From Flavobacteriaceae bacterium PS02336 (GTDB lineage: Bacteria; Bacteroidota; Bacteroidia; Flavobacteriales; Flavobacteriaceae), in NCBI GenBank assembly GCA_029960065.1, contig JASCOF010000001.1, forward strand, positions 62,001 through 126,000: a stretch of DNA of 64,000 nucleotides. Direction: 5' to 3'. Position 1 is the stretch's first letter. Each line of letters starts with the position of its first letter. A model generated the notes under the pieces. The model did no database searches. It saw only the letters and a program-made list of their open reading frames with translations, and was not told the DNA's origin. Below are positions 35,803 through 45,195 of the stretch, in pieces. A program made the translations under genes and the position numbers.

Positions 35803-37206
35803 ATGAGTTCATTTGACGTAGTCATTATAGGTTCAGGTCCTGGAGGATATGTATCAGCAATTCGTTGCGCACAATTAGGTTTCAAAACTGCAATTGTAGA
35901 AAAATATAATTCATTGGGCGGAACTTGCCTTAACGTAGGTTGTATTCCTTCAAAAGCATTATTATCTTCTTCTCATCATTATGCTGAAATTGCTCATTTT
36001 GCAGATCACGGAATCGAAGTTTCTGGAGATGTAAAAATCAATTTAGAGAAAATGATCGCGCGCAAGCAAGCTGTTGTAGATCAAACCGTAGGTGGAATCA
36101 ACTACTTAATGGATAAAAATAAAATCACTGTTTTCAATGGTTTAGGTTCTTTCGTAGATGCAACTCACATTGCAGTTGCAAAAGCTGACGGAACATCAGA
36201 AACTATCGAAGCAAAATATACTGTAATTGCTACAGGATCAAAACCATCTTCTTTACCATTCATTAAAATTGATAAAGAAAGAATCATCACTTCTACTGAA
36301 GCTTTAGCTTTAAAAGAAGTTCCAAAACACTTAGTAATCATTGGTGGTGGAGTTATCGGAATCGAGCTTGGACAAGTTTACCTTCGTTTAGGAGCTCAGG
36401 TTTCTGTAGTTGAATTCATGGACAGAATCATTCCTGGAATGGACGGTTCTCTTTCTAAAGAATTAACTAAAGTATTGAAAAAACAAGGAATGAAATTCTA
36501 CGTTTCTCACAAAGTAAAATCAGTTGAAAGAAACGGCGATGCTGTTACAGTTCAGGCTGAAAATGCAAAAGGAGAAACTATTACTCTTGAAGGAGATTAT
36601 TCATTAGTTTCTGTTGGTCGTCGTCCTTACACAGACGGATTAAACGCAGACAAAGCTGGAGTAAAAATTTCAGACAGAGGACAAGTTGAAGTAAACGACC
36701 ATTTACAAACTAATGTTCCTAATATCTATGCAATTGGTGATGTTGTTCGTGGAGCAATGTTAGCACACAAAGCAGAGGAAGAAGGAGTAATGGTTGCTGA
36801 AATTTTAGCAGGTCAGAAACCACATATCGATTATAACTTAATTCCTGGTGTAGTTTACACTTGGCCAGAAGTTGCTGCAGTTGGACAAACGGAAGAGCAA
36901 TTGAAAGCGGCAGGAGTGGCGTATAAATCTGGAAGTTTCCCTTTCAAAGCATTAGGACGTGCAAGAGCAAGTGCTGACTTAGACGGATTCGTAAAAATCC
37001 TTGCTGACGAAAAAACTGATGAGGTTTTAGGAGTTCACATGATTGGAGCGCGTACAGCAGATTTAATTGCTGAAGCGGTTACAGCAATGGAATTCAAAGC
37101 TTCTGCTGAAGATATTTCAAGAATGAGCCATGCGCACCCAACTTTCGCGGAAGCGGTAAAAGAAGCAGCATTGGCAGCGACTGAAAATAGAGCTTTACAC
37201 GTATAA
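35803..37206 (+). CDS. lpdA: Dihydrolipoyl dehydrogenase (E3)
   Basis: This flavoenzyme reoxidises dihydrolipoamide of the pyruvate and 2-oxoglutarate dehydrogenase complexes. The 467-residue protein has the FAD motif GSGPGGYVSAI (10-20), the redox disulfide in GGTCLNVGCIPS (Cys42, Cys47), the NAD motif IIGGGVIGIELGQVYLRLG, NIYAIGDV, and the C-terminal HAHPTFAEAVKEA carrying the catalytic His. Length and motifs are standard. It stands alone between its own -7 box and a strong terminator; no E1/E2 genes are nearby. Confidence 0.97.
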   Translation: MSSFDVVIIGSGPGGYVSAIRCAQLGFKTAIVEKYNSLGGTCLNVGCIPSKALLSSSHHYAEIAHFADHGIEVSGDVKINLEKMIARKQAVVDQTVGGINYLMDKNKITVFNGLGSFVDATHIAVAKADGTSETIEAKYTVIATGSKPSSLPFIKIDKERIITSTEALALKEVPKHLVIIGGGVIGIELGQVYLRLGAQVSVVEFMDRIIPGMDGSLSKELTKVLKKQGMKFYVSHKVKSVERNGDAVTVQAENAKGETITLEGDYSLVSVGRRPYTDGLNADKAGVKISDRGQVEVNDHLQTNVPNIYAIGDVVRGAMLAHKAEEEGVMVAEILAGQKPHIDYNLIPGVVYTWPEVAAVGQTEEQLKAAGVAYKSGSFPFKALGRARASADLDGFVKILADEKTDEVLGVHMIGARTADLIAEAVTAMEFKASAEDISRMSHAHPTFAEAVKEAALAATENRALHV

Positions 37207-37228
37207 ATTTTTACGTTAAATCATATTG

Positions 37229-37262
37229 AAACCGTCTCGTTTTTTAACGAGACGGTTTTTTT
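37229..37262 (+). terminator. lpdA terminator
   Basis: AAACCGTCTCGTT (37229-37241) pairs with AACGAGACGGTTT (37246-37258), a 13-bp stem followed by a T-run. Confidence 0.9.
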
Positions 37263-37303
37263 ATGCTTTATTTTTATGCTATATATAATATAATAATTCA
37301 AAT

Positions 37304-37311
37304 TAATTTTG
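37304..37311 (+). promoter_or_regulatory. Lipocalin-gene -7 promoter box (TAATTTTG)
   Basis: TAnnTTTG match 55 bp before the start at 37367. Confidence 0.5.
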
Positions 37312-37366
37312 TAAATTAGATGAGCATTTCAGGTGTTATCTTTATGATAATTAAAAAGATAACATT

Positions 37367-37909
37367 ATGAAAAGTAAATATATAGTTCCAGTTTTAATTG
37401 GAGCAGGAATTGGCCTCGCATTGTATTCTTGCGGTGGTGGAATTCCTAAAAACGCACAAGCTGTTACAAACTTTGACAGCGCTAAATATCTCGGAAAATG
37501 GTATGAAATCGCCAGATTGGATTACAAATGGGAAAGGGATCTGAACAATGTAACTGCCGAGTATTCTTTAAACGAAGATAAAACTATAAAAGTCGATAAT
37601 AAGGGCTATAATGTCAAAAAAGACAAATGGGAACAAAGTGTCGGGAAAGCTAGATTTGTCAAAAAAGACAATATTGGTATGCTGAAAGTCTCATTTTTTG
37701 GTCCTTTTTATTCTGGTTACAATGTAGTAGCAATCGATCCTGATTACAAATATGCATTGGTGGCTGGAGAAAGTTTGAAATACATGTGGATACTTTCTAG
37801 AGAAAACACAATTCCTGAAAGTGTAAAAGCAGATTTTTTGATTAAAGCACAGGAAATTGGTTATAAAGTAACCGATTTAGTCTGGGTTAAACACGATAAA
37901 ACGAATTAA
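37367..37909 (+). CDS. Bacterial lipocalin, outer-membrane lipoprotein (Blc-like)
   Basis: The 180-residue protein has a lipobox (LYSC, Cys22) and the lipocalin signature at the first strand, YLGKWYEIARLDYKWE, followed by alternating beta segments and VAIDPDYKYALVAG. Blc-type lipocalins bind lysophospholipids or fatty acids and are tied to membrane maintenance under stress. It is monocistronic, between its own -7 box and a bidirectional terminator. Confidence 0.92.
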   Translation: MKSKYIVPVLIGAGIGLALYSCGGGIPKNAQAVTNFDSAKYLGKWYEIARLDYKWERDLNNVTAEYSLNEDKTIKVDNKGYNVKKDKWEQSVGKARFVKKDNIGMLKVSFFGPFYSGYNVVAIDPDYKYALVAGESLKYMWILSRENTIPESVKADFLIKAQEIGYKVTDLVWVKHDKTN

Positions 37910-37912
37910 AAT

Positions 37913-37948
37913 AAAAATCCGATAGCTTTTAAAAGCTATCGGATTTTT
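37913..37948. terminator. Bidirectional terminator, perfect 36-nt palindrome
   Basis: AAAAATCCGATAGCTTTT is followed directly by its exact complement, between convergent lipocalin and DoxX-like genes. A and T runs at both ends let it serve both strands. Confidence 0.9.
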
Positions 37949-37969
37949 ATTTTTAGTTTTAAAAAATTC

Positions 37970-38344
37970 TCAAGGTGTAAAAACACTTTTATAATTATCC
38001 CAGTATCTATATATTAAAAATACATTTCCTATGAAGAGTAAGACCGCAATGGGAAGACCTTCTGGAGCTAAAAAATAATTGATAAAAAGGATATTGATTG
38101 TGATAGGTAAAATCAAGATATTAGCTAGTGTTACAAAACGACCGCTAACGAAAGCAAGTCCACAAAGCAATTCTACTGATTTTGCTAGAGGCATTAAATA
38201 TGTCGCAGCCATTAAACCAACATTAAAGGCTTTGAAATTTCCGGTAGTTTCCGGTTCGGGCATTAGATGGAAAAAATAACTGATCGATGCAAAAAGCAAT
38301 AAAAGACCAATTAAAACACGGACAATAATGGTGGCAATTTTCAT
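37970..38344 (-). CDS. DoxX-like small membrane protein
   Basis: The 124-residue protein has four hydrophobic segments (IIVRVLIGLLLLFASISYFF; MAATYLMPLAKSVELLCGLAF; LANILILPITINILFINYFL; IAVLLFIGNVFLIYRYW), the usual layout of the DoxX-like family. PLAKSVELLCGLAFVSGRFV resembles its conserved core. Members act in membrane redox or are uncharacterised. No functional partner is adjacent. Confidence 0.78.
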   Translation of the reverse strand: MKIATIIVRVLIGLLLLFASISYFFHLMPEPETTGNFKAFNVGLMAATYLMPLAKSVELLCGLAFVSGRFVTLANILILPITINILFINYFLAPEGLPIAVLLFIGNVFLIYRYWDNYKSVFTP

Positions 38345-38643
38345 AATACTTAGGATTTTTTATGGTTAAAAAATATAATTAAGTTATTGGAAAAGATGCA
38401 GTTTTAAGTCTCAAATAAGAATCGTATATTATTTTTTTTACGATAGATTTTTAAGAATTATATAATCAAATTAATTCAATTTTGGGATTAATCTAATTGT
38501 ATATCAAATATAACGAATTTTTTCTTATAAATTAAATGTCTTTTTAACAGTTTTACAATCCGTTTTGCTTATTTCAATATTTTTTCTGTCGTCTTTTAAT
38601 CAAAGATTTTTGTCGTAATTTTGAAACTTAAATTTTCCCATTT
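38345..38643. other. AT-rich upstream region of pabB
   Basis: No gene seen. A -7 box TAATTTTG lies at 38616-38623, 20 bp before the TTG start of pabB, consistent with a very short leader. Confidence 0.5.
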
Positions 38644-39930
38644 TTGAGAGTTTCCATTCATAAAAATATTACCAATCCCAAACTGTTTAAAGAACAGCTT
38701 TTGAGTTGGGCGCAGCAGTTTAGAGAAGTCATTTTTTTAGACAGTAATTCGTATCCGCAGCAATATTCTAATTTCGATTGTATATTGGCTGTCGATGCTT
38801 TTACTTCTTTAAAGACTGATTATTTCAATGCTTTCGAAGATTTAAAACAGTATCAGCAAAATACAAAAGACTGGCTTTTTGGATATCTGTCTTATGATCT
38901 TAAAAATGATACAGAAAATCTTCAATCTAATAATTTCGATGGATTAAATTTTCCAGATTTGTTTTTCTTTCAGCCCAAAAAGCTTTTTATATTGAAAGGG
39001 AATGAACTTGAAATTCAATATTTAAGGTTTTGCGATGATGAAGCTGAAGAAGACTTTAATGAAATAGTCCTAAGTCCTAAGTCCAAAGTCCAAAATCTGG
39101 AGTCTTTAGAAATTAAACAACGAATTTCTAAAGATTTGTACGTTCAAAAAGTAAACAAAATGCTCGAACATATTCATATTGGCGATATGTACGAGGCTAA
39201 TTTTTGCATGGAATTTTATGCGGAAAATGCGGTTATAAATCCGTTGGAAAAGTTTCAGAAGTTAAACGAAATTTCACAAGCACCTTTTTCAGTTTTCTTT
39301 AAAAATTATAAGCATTATTTACTTTCTGCATCGCCAGAACGTTATATTAAAAAGGAAGGTGATAAAATTATTTCACAGCCTATCAAAGGAACATCAAAAC
39401 GTTTTGAAGATCCAATTGAAGACGAAAAATCAAAAGCAATTTTGGTTTCAGATGAAAAAGAACGTGCAGAAAACATCATGATTACCGATTTGGTACGAAA
39501 TGATTTATCGCATACCGCACAAAAAGGTTCGGTTGAAGTGGAAGAACTTTGCGGTATTTATTCGTTTCTGCAAGTGCATCAGATGATTTCTACAGTAACT
39601 TCAAAATTAGATTCGCAGTATTCGGTTGTAGATGTTTTAAAAACCACTTTTCCAATGGGAAGCATGACGGGAGCTCCAAAAATTTCTGTAATGGAAATTA
39701 TTGAAAATCTAGAAGAAACAAAAAGAGGATTGTACAGTGGAGCAATAGGTTATTTTTCACCTGAAGGAGATTTTGATTTTAATGTGGTTATCAGAAGTAT
39801 TTTATACAATCAGGAGAATCAATATGTTTCATTTTCAGTAGGAAGCGCGATTACATCATTGTCAATTCCTGAAAAAGAATATGAAGAATGTTTGCTGAAA
39901 GCGAAGGCAATGCACGAAGTTTTGCAATAA
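38644..39930 (+). CDS. pabB: Aminodeoxychorismate synthase component I (anthranilate synthase I family), TTG start
   Basis: PabB aminates chorismate toward 4-aminobenzoate for folate. The 428-residue protein has the chorismate-binding C-terminal domain with SASPERYIKK, QPIKGTSKRF, ENIMITDLVRNDL, FPMGSMTGAPKISVMEIIE and RGLYSGAIGYFSP. No ATG fits near the beginning of the conserved N-terminus (RVSIHKNITNPKLFKEQ), and the -7 box at 38616-38623 leaves room only for the TTG at 38644. No glutaminase partner or lyase gene is adjacent. TrpE is less likely given its length and N-terminus. Confidence 0.88.
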   Translation: MRVSIHKNITNPKLFKEQLLSWAQQFREVIFLDSNSYPQQYSNFDCILAVDAFTSLKTDYFNAFEDLKQYQQNTKDWLFGYLSYDLKNDTENLQSNNFDGLNFPDLFFFQPKKLFILKGNELEIQYLRFCDDEAEEDFNEIVLSPKSKVQNLESLEIKQRISKDLYVQKVNKMLEHIHIGDMYEANFCMEFYAENAVINPLEKFQKLNEISQAPFSVFFKNYKHYLLSASPERYIKKEGDKIISQPIKGTSKRFEDPIEDEKSKAILVSDEKERAENIMITDLVRNDLSHTAQKGSVEVEELCGIYSFLQVHQMISTVTSKLDSQYSVVDVLKTTFPMGSMTGAPKISVMEIIENLEETKRGLYSGAIGYFSPEGDFDFNVVIRSILYNQENQYVSFSVGSAITSLSIPEKEYEECLLKAKAMHEVLQ

Positions 39931-39935
39931 AAAAG

Positions 39936-40099
39936 TTGCCACGAATTGCACGAATTTTCACGAATTATTTTTTTTGCCACAGATTAAGAGGATTTGCACA
40001 GATTTTTTTTAATCATTTTAATCCTTTAATCTGTGGCAATATTTTTTTACCACAATTTAATAGAAAAAAATTAGCGTAAATTAGTGTAATTCGTGGCAA
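39936..40099. repeat. Nested palindromes of the 'CCACGAATT' and 'CCACAGATT' families
   Basis: Outer arms TTGCCACGAATT (39936-39947) and AATTCGTGGCAA (40088-40099) are perfectly complementary. They enclose TTGCCACAGATTAAGAGGAT (39974-39993) and ATCCTTTAATCTGTGGCAA (40021-40039). This fills the gap between pabB and tilS and could fold into a two-level stem. Confidence 0.75.
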
Positions 40100-40163
40100 A
40101 ATAAATAATACGCTTAACATTTCATTTAAAAATAGATCGAATTTAATTTTTTACATTTATCCA

Positions 40164-41474
40164 ATGTTTTCAAAATTTCAAAATCATATTGTTTCGAGTT
40201 TTCCTTTTTTAGCAGAAAAAAAGCTATTTCTTGCAGTCAGCGGTGGCTTAGATAGTATGGTTTTACTGCATCTGCTAGCTAAATTGCCTTTTGAAATTGC
40301 AGTTTTGCATTGCAACTTTCAGCTTCGCGGAATGGAAAGTTTTGGAGATCAGGAATTTATTCAAAAATATTGTGAGCAGCATAATATTCCAATTTTCTTG
40401 ACTCATTTTGATACTGAAGCTTTCGCTAAAGATTATAAGTTGTCAACACAAGTTGCGGCAAGGGAACTTCGATACAGCTGGTTTTATGAATTATTGGAAG
40501 AGAAAAACTTCGATTATATTCTGACAGCACATCATGCCGATGATAATTTGGAAACTTTTATTATCAATCTAACACGCGGAACTGGTCTAGAAGGATTAAC
40601 TGGAATTCCAGAACAAAACGATAAAATTATCCGTCCGCTGCTGCCGTTTTCAAGAGAAGAAATTTTGAAATATGCAGAAGAAAATAAAATAGAATGGCGC
40701 GAAGACAGCAGTAATGCTTCGACCAAATATCTAAGAAATAAGATCCGTCATAATTTAGTTCCTGTTTTAAAAGAGATAAATCCGGGTTTTCTAGATGCTT
40801 TTAAAAAAACACAATCTTTTCTACAAGAGTCAAAAGAAATGGTTGAAGATGCTTCGATTATGGTTTATCAGCAGGTCGCAAAAGAAGCGGGCGAAGATAT
40901 TCATTTCGATTTAAACCAATTAAAAAAGCTTCCAAATTATAAATCGTATCTCTATCAATGGCTTAATGAATTTGGATTTTCTGCATGGAAAGATATTTAC
41001 GATCTAGTAGAAGGGCAATCGGGAAAACAAATTTTTTCAGAAGACTTCAGGTTGTTAAAAAACAGGGAAATGCTCATTTTAAGTCCGTATTCTGAAATAT
41101 CAGAAAAGGATGAATATGAAATCAATGAAAACGATACAGAAGTTAATTTTCCCTTAAAAATGAGTCTTTGTAACGTAGGTCACACAACATTCGATTCAAA
41201 TAGAGCTATATTTGTCGATGCTGATAAAATCCGTTTTCCTCTGACGTTACGTAAGTGGAGAGAAGGTGATGTTTTTCAGCCTTTTGGAATGGGCGGGAAG
41301 TCAAAGAAAGTTAGTAAACTTTTTAAGGATGAAAAATTATCATTGATTGAAAAAGAGAAAACGTGGCTTTTATGTTCAAATGACCAAATTATCTGGGTTG
41401 TTGGGTTGAGACAGGACGAACGTTTTAAAATAGAAAAAACCACAAATAATATACTAAAAATAGAATTGCAATAA
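40164..41474 (+). CDS. tilS: tRNA(Ile)-lysidine synthetase
   Basis: TilS attaches lysine to C34 of the CAU-anticodon isoleucine tRNA, so that it reads AUA. The 436-residue protein has the PP-loop SGGLDS (26-31), LHCNFQLRGMESFGDQEF, TAHHADDNLETFIINLTRGT, WREDSSNASTKYLRNKIRH and the C-terminal substrate-binding domain (RKWREGDVFQPFGM). The stop codon overlaps the dsbD start (TAATG), so the two are translationally coupled. Confidence 0.96.
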   Translation: MFSKFQNHIVSSFPFLAEKKLFLAVSGGLDSMVLLHLLAKLPFEIAVLHCNFQLRGMESFGDQEFIQKYCEQHNIPIFLTHFDTEAFAKDYKLSTQVAARELRYSWFYELLEEKNFDYILTAHHADDNLETFIINLTRGTGLEGLTGIPEQNDKIIRPLLPFSREEILKYAEENKIEWREDSSNASTKYLRNKIRHNLVPVLKEINPGFLDAFKKTQSFLQESKEMVEDASIMVYQQVAKEAGEDIHFDLNQLKKLPNYKSYLYQWLNEFGFSAWKDIYDLVEGQSGKQIFSEDFRLLKNREMLILSPYSEISEKDEYEINENDTEVNFPLKMSLCNVGHTTFDSNRAIFVDADKIRFPLTLRKWREGDVFQPFGMGGKSKKVSKLFKDEKLSLIEKEKTWLLCSNDQIIWVVGLRQDERFKIEKTTNNILKIELQ

Positions 41475-43564
41475 TGAACTTTACTCAAAATCATCAGAAC
41501 AGCTTGTTAAGAAATGTTTGGACTAAAACTGTTTTACTGCTGTTGTTTTTCTTTGCTTTTGCAAAAGGTAATGCTCAAATACTTGAGCCGGTAAAATGGA
41601 CTTCTAAAATTGAAAAAAAAGGAAATAATGCGGTGTTGATTTTCGATGCTGTTATCGAAAAAGACTGGCATATGTACTCGCAGTTTACTCCAGAAGGAGG
41701 ACCGCTTGCTTTGGAAATTTCTTTTAAAAATCAAAAAGGAAATTATGAATTAGTGGGCAAAGCCAAAGAAGGAAAAACCAGAACGGCTTACAACGATGTT
41801 TTTGAAGTAAATGAAACTTTTTTTGAAGGGAAAGCCCATATTGAACAAGAAATAAAAATCATTAACCCAAACTTGAAAACTGTTGATGTAGATTTTGATT
41901 TTCAGGTTTGTAAAGAAGTTTGTATCAATTCGAGCAAGAAATTCTCGATTGCAATCCCATCCACTTTTAAAATGGATCAGGTTCCTGTTATCGCAGAAGC
42001 GAAATTGGATGAAACAAAAACTGTTGGAATTGCGGTTGATACTGTAAAACCAGTTGTTGCAGATGCGGCAAAAATAGATGTAAAAGAAGTTAAAAATGAT
42101 GTTGCTGCTGCAAAAGAAGTTCCAGAACAAGCTCCAGCAAGAAGTTTGTGGTCGATATTTTTTATTGCATTTTTATCAGGATTTGCGGCATTGTTGACAC
42201 CTTGTGTTTTTCCAATGATTCCAATGACAGTAAGTTTCTTTACCAAACAAAGTAAAAGCAGGGCAAAAGGAATTAGAAATGCTATTATTTACGGACTTTC
42301 AATTATTGCTATTTATGTAGTTTTAGGTTTAATCGTGACTAAAATATTTGGTGCAGATGCTTTAAATGCTCTTTCTACTGATGTTTGGTTTAACTTGATT
42401 TTCTTTGTAATTCTTATCATTTTTGCTACTTCATTTTTAGGGGCTTTTGAAATTATGCTTCCAAATTCATGGGCAAACAAAGCCGATCAACAGGCGGATA
42501 AAGGCGGACTAATTGGAATATTGTTTATGGCTTTGGCTTTAGCAATTGTATCGTTTTCTTGTACAGGACCAATTGTTGGAACTTTATTGGTTGAAGCTGC
42601 ATCAAATGGTGGAATTGCTCCTGTTGTTGGGATGTTAGGATTCTCATCTGCATTAGCGCTTCCATTTATGTTATTTGCGATGTTCCCTGGCTGGTTAAAT
42701 TCGCTGCCAAAATCTGGAGGATGGCTGAATACTGTAAAAGTGGTTTTAGGATTCTTGGAATTGGCTTTAGCATTCAAATTTTTATCAAATGCCGATTTGG
42801 TACTGCAATTGCATTTCTTAGAAAGAGAAGTTTTTATCGCGATCTGGATTGCTATTTTTGGAGCTTTGACTTTATACTTATTCGGAAAAATTACATTGCC
42901 ACATGATAGTCCGACAAATCATATTTCTGTTGGAAGATTGTATTTAGGCTTACTTACTCTTGTGTTTACAATGTATTTAATTCCAGGACTTTGGGGAGCA
43001 CCATTAAAATTAATCAGCGCATTCCCGCCGCCGCCGCAATACAGTGAAAGTCCGTTTGGAGTTGGAGGATCAGGAAATGGGGTTTCTTCAGAGTCAATTA
43101 AAGGATTGCCAGAAGGAGCAGAATTAGGTCCGCATGGGATTATGGTATTCCATGATTACGAAGATGGTTTAGCTTATGCAAAAGAAATTAAAAAACCAAT
43201 AATGCTTGATTTTACAGGTTATGCTTGTGTAAATTGTAGAAAAATGGAAAACAATGTTTGGTCGGATCCAACAGTTTTGCCAATTCTAAAAAATGAAGTG
43301 GTTTTGATTTCTCTTTATGTTGATGATAAACGCGAACTTCCAAAAGAAGAACAGTTTACGACAGCTTCTGGAGATAAAATCATTACAGTTGGTGATAAAT
43401 GGACTGATTTTATGATTTCTAAATATAAAACTAATACACAGCCTTTATATGTGATTACAGATTTAGAAGGAAATAATCTAAATAATACTAAACCAACCAT
43501 CAGTTACGTTAGTACAAATGAATACCTGCAATGGCTGAAAGAAGGAATTTCTAATTTTAAATAG
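41474..43564 (+). CDS. dsbD: Thiol:disulfide interchange protein DsbD
   Basis: DsbD carries electrons from cytoplasmic thioredoxin across the inner membrane to periplasmic thiol proteins. The 696-residue protein has a signal segment, an N-terminal DsbD-alpha domain (~35-165) with CKEVC (146-150), an eight-helix membrane domain with LLTPCVFPMIP (Cys244) and VSFSCTGPIVG, and a C-terminal thioredoxin domain with YACVNCRKMENNVW. All three cysteine pairs are present, so it appears fully functional. It overlaps tilS by one base and is followed by a terminator at 43693-43722. Confidence 0.95.
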   Translation: MNFTQNHQNSLLRNVWTKTVLLLLFFFAFAKGNAQILEPVKWTSKIEKKGNNAVLIFDAVIEKDWHMYSQFTPEGGPLALEISFKNQKGNYELVGKAKEGKTRTAYNDVFEVNETFFEGKAHIEQEIKIINPNLKTVDVDFDFQVCKEVCINSSKKFSIAIPSTFKMDQVPVIAEAKLDETKTVGIAVDTVKPVVADAAKIDVKEVKNDVAAAKEVPEQAPARSLWSIFFIAFLSGFAALLTPCVFPMIPMTVSFFTKQSKSRAKGIRNAIIYGLSIIAIYVVLGLIVTKIFGADALNALSTDVWFNLIFFVILIIFATSFLGAFEIMLPNSWANKADQQADKGGLIGILFMALALAIVSFSCTGPIVGTLLVEAASNGGIAPVVGMLGFSSALALPFMLFAMFPGWLNSLPKSGGWLNTVKVVLGFLELALAFKFLSNADLVLQLHFLEREVFIAIWIAIFGALTLYLFGKITLPHDSPTNHISVGRLYLGLLTLVFTMYLIPGLWGAPLKLISAFPPPPQYSESPFGVGGSGNGVSSESIKGLPEGAELGPHGIMVFHDYEDGLAYAKEIKKPIMLDFTGYACVNCRKMENNVWSDPTVLPILKNEVVLISLYVDDKRELPKEEQFTTASGDKIITVGDKWTDFMISKYKTNTQPLYVITDLEGNNLNNTKPTISYVSTNEYLQWLKEGISNFK

Positions 43565-43575
43565 ATTTCGGGAAT

Positions 43576-43624
43576 AAAGAAGAAAGAAGAAAGAAGAAAG
43601 AAGAATATAGAATATAGAATATAG
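43576..43624. repeat. Two adjoining 7-bp tandem repeats
   Basis: AAAGAAG is repeated four times (43576-43603) and passes without a break into AATATAG repeated three times (43604-43624), just after the dsbD stop. The shared 7-bp period suggests slippage and drift of one array. Confidence 0.85.
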
Positions 43625-43692
43625 AATTTGAGCTTAAAGGCTGGATTCTAATTTTAAAGATTTTGTTGGGGTTGAATTAATTCAAGCTAAAG

Positions 43693-43722
43693 GCGCTCTA
43701 GATTATTTAGAGCGCTTTTTTT
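43693..43722 (+). terminator. dsbD terminator
   Basis: GCGCTCTA (43693-43700) pairs with TAGAGCGC (43708-43715), followed by eight T. Confidence 0.85.
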
Positions 43723-43818
43723 ATTGTTAAACTAATATTCCTGTCGTATATTATTTTGTTTAAGGAGATTGATTTTGAATACTTGTCTCAAGAAACTAAT
43801 AATAAGAAGTTATATAAA

Positions 43819-43847
43819 AAAAGCGCCCTAATTTCTTAGAGCGCTTT
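43819..43847 (-). terminator. amtB terminator
   Basis: On the minus strand AAAGCGCTCTAA pairs with TTAGGGCGCTTT (one mismatch) and continues as TTTT. It lies 32 bp past the amtB stop. With the tandem repeats and dsbD terminator it accounts for the gap 43565-43878. Confidence 0.8.
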
Positions 43848-43878
43848 AATATCAATATGAAAGTTGAAAATTAATATC

Positions 43879-45195
43879 TTACAAGAATTCTCCGTGTTGA
43901 GAGATGTCTAATCCTAATTCTTCTTTTTCTTCTGTAACTCTTAGAGGAGTAATTTTATTTACAACAAAGAATAAAATATAAGAAGCAACAAAAGCAAAGA
44001 TTGATACGACAACTAGAGCAATTAATTGGTTAATGAATAAAGTTGGAGTTCCGAAGATTAAACCTTGGTTGTCACCAACAGCTGGGTTGATCGCTTTTGA
44101 AGCAAAAACTCCAGTTAATAACATACCTACCATTCCACCAACACCGTGACAAGCAAATACATCTAAAGCATCATCGATTTTTCCTTTAGGGAATTTACTA
44201 ACTACAATGTTACTTACAATTGCAGAGAATAAACCGATGAAGATTGCGTGAGAAATACTAACGAAACCAGCAGCAGGAGTAATAGCAACAAGACCTACAA
44301 CAGCTCCGATACAAGCTCCAAGAGCTGATAATTTGTGTCCTAATATTTTGTCAAGGAAAACCCAAGCCATTGCAGCCGCAGCAGCTGCAACAGTAGTTGT
44401 TCCTAAAGCTTGAGCAGCAAGACCATTTGCTCCTAAAGCAGATCCAGCGTTGAAACCAAACCATCCAAACCAAAGTAATCCTGTTCCTAATAGTACATAA
44501 GTAATTCTAGCAGGATTTGCTTTTTGAACTTTTCTTTTTCCTAAGAAAATAGCTCCAGCTAATGCAGCCCATCCTGCACTCATGTGTACTACAGTTCCTC
44601 CAGCGAAGTCAAGAACTCCCATTTTGAAGAAAACTCCATCAGGATGCCATGTCATGTGAGCAAGCGGCGTATAGATGAATAAGATAAATAAAACCATGAA
44701 TAGTAAATAAGCCCAGAAACGTACACGTTCTGCAAAAGCACCTGTAATTAAGGCAGGTGTAATGATGGCAAATTTAGCCTGAAATAATGCGAATAATATA
44801 AAAGGAATTGTTGGTGCTAAGCTCCATGCTGTATTAGTTCCAACCCCTTCAAAGAATAAATTATAAGATGGATTTCCAATAATTCCTCCAATAGTTGGTC
44901 CAAAAGCTAATCCAAAAGCAACAACTGTCCATAGAATAGTAACAATTACCATTGCCATGAAACTTTGAAGCATAGTACTAATTACGTTTTTCTTACCTAC
45001 CATTCCTCCGTAGAAAAATCCTAAACCAGGAGTCATCAACAATACAAATGCAGTTGCAACGATCATCCAAGCCGTATCTCCTGTGTCAAACTTTACAGCT
45101 TCAGCTGGAATTGGGTTATCAGCGATGATAAAATTTGATATAAAGGTTAGTACCAAAATAGTGATAAGAATCACACTTAAAATAATTTTTCGCAT
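43879..45195 (-). CDS. amtB: Ammonium transporter (Amt family)
   Basis: The 438-residue protein has a signal-like N-terminus and eleven membrane segments with Amt motifs: AWMIVATAFVLLMTPGLGFF, GGMVGKKNVISTMLQSF, FAGGTVVHMSAGWAALAGA, LLWFGWFGFNAGSALG and DVFACHGVGGMVGMLLTG, which includes a conserved pore His. It conducts ammonium for nitrogen assimilation. No GlnK-type regulator gene is adjacent. Upstream, TACCCC and GGGGTA (45242-45247, 45260-45265) form a small inverted repeat that could be a control site. Confidence 0.96.
   Translation of the reverse strand: MRKIILSVILITILVLTFISNFIIADNPIPAEAVKFDTGDTAWMIVATAFVLLMTPGLGFFYGGMVGKKNVISTMLQSFMAMVIVTILWTVVAFGLAFGPTIGGIIGNPSYNLFFEGVGTNTAWSLAPTIPFILFALFQAKFAIITPALITGAFAERVRFWAYLLFMVLFILFIYTPLAHMTWHPDGVFFKMGVLDFAGGTVVHMSAGWAALAGAIFLGKRKVQKANPARITYVLLGTGLLWFGWFGFNAGSALGANGLAAQALGTTTVAAAAAAMAWVFLDKILGHKLSALGACIGAVVGLVAITPAAGFVSISHAIFIGLFSAIVSNIVVSKFPKGKIDDALDVFACHGVGGMVGMLLTGVFASKAINPAVGDNQGLIFGTPTLFINQLIALVVVSIFAFVASYILFFVVNKITPLRVTEEKEELGLDISQHGEFL

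Noticed and set aside
38644-39930. Anthranilate synthase TrpE
   Set aside because: Shorter than typical TrpE, a different N-terminus and no trp genes nearby; PabB fits better.
41750-42777. Several 90-130 residue minus-strand frames inside dsbD
   Set aside because: They are shadows of dsbD in other frames with no start signals or family motifs.
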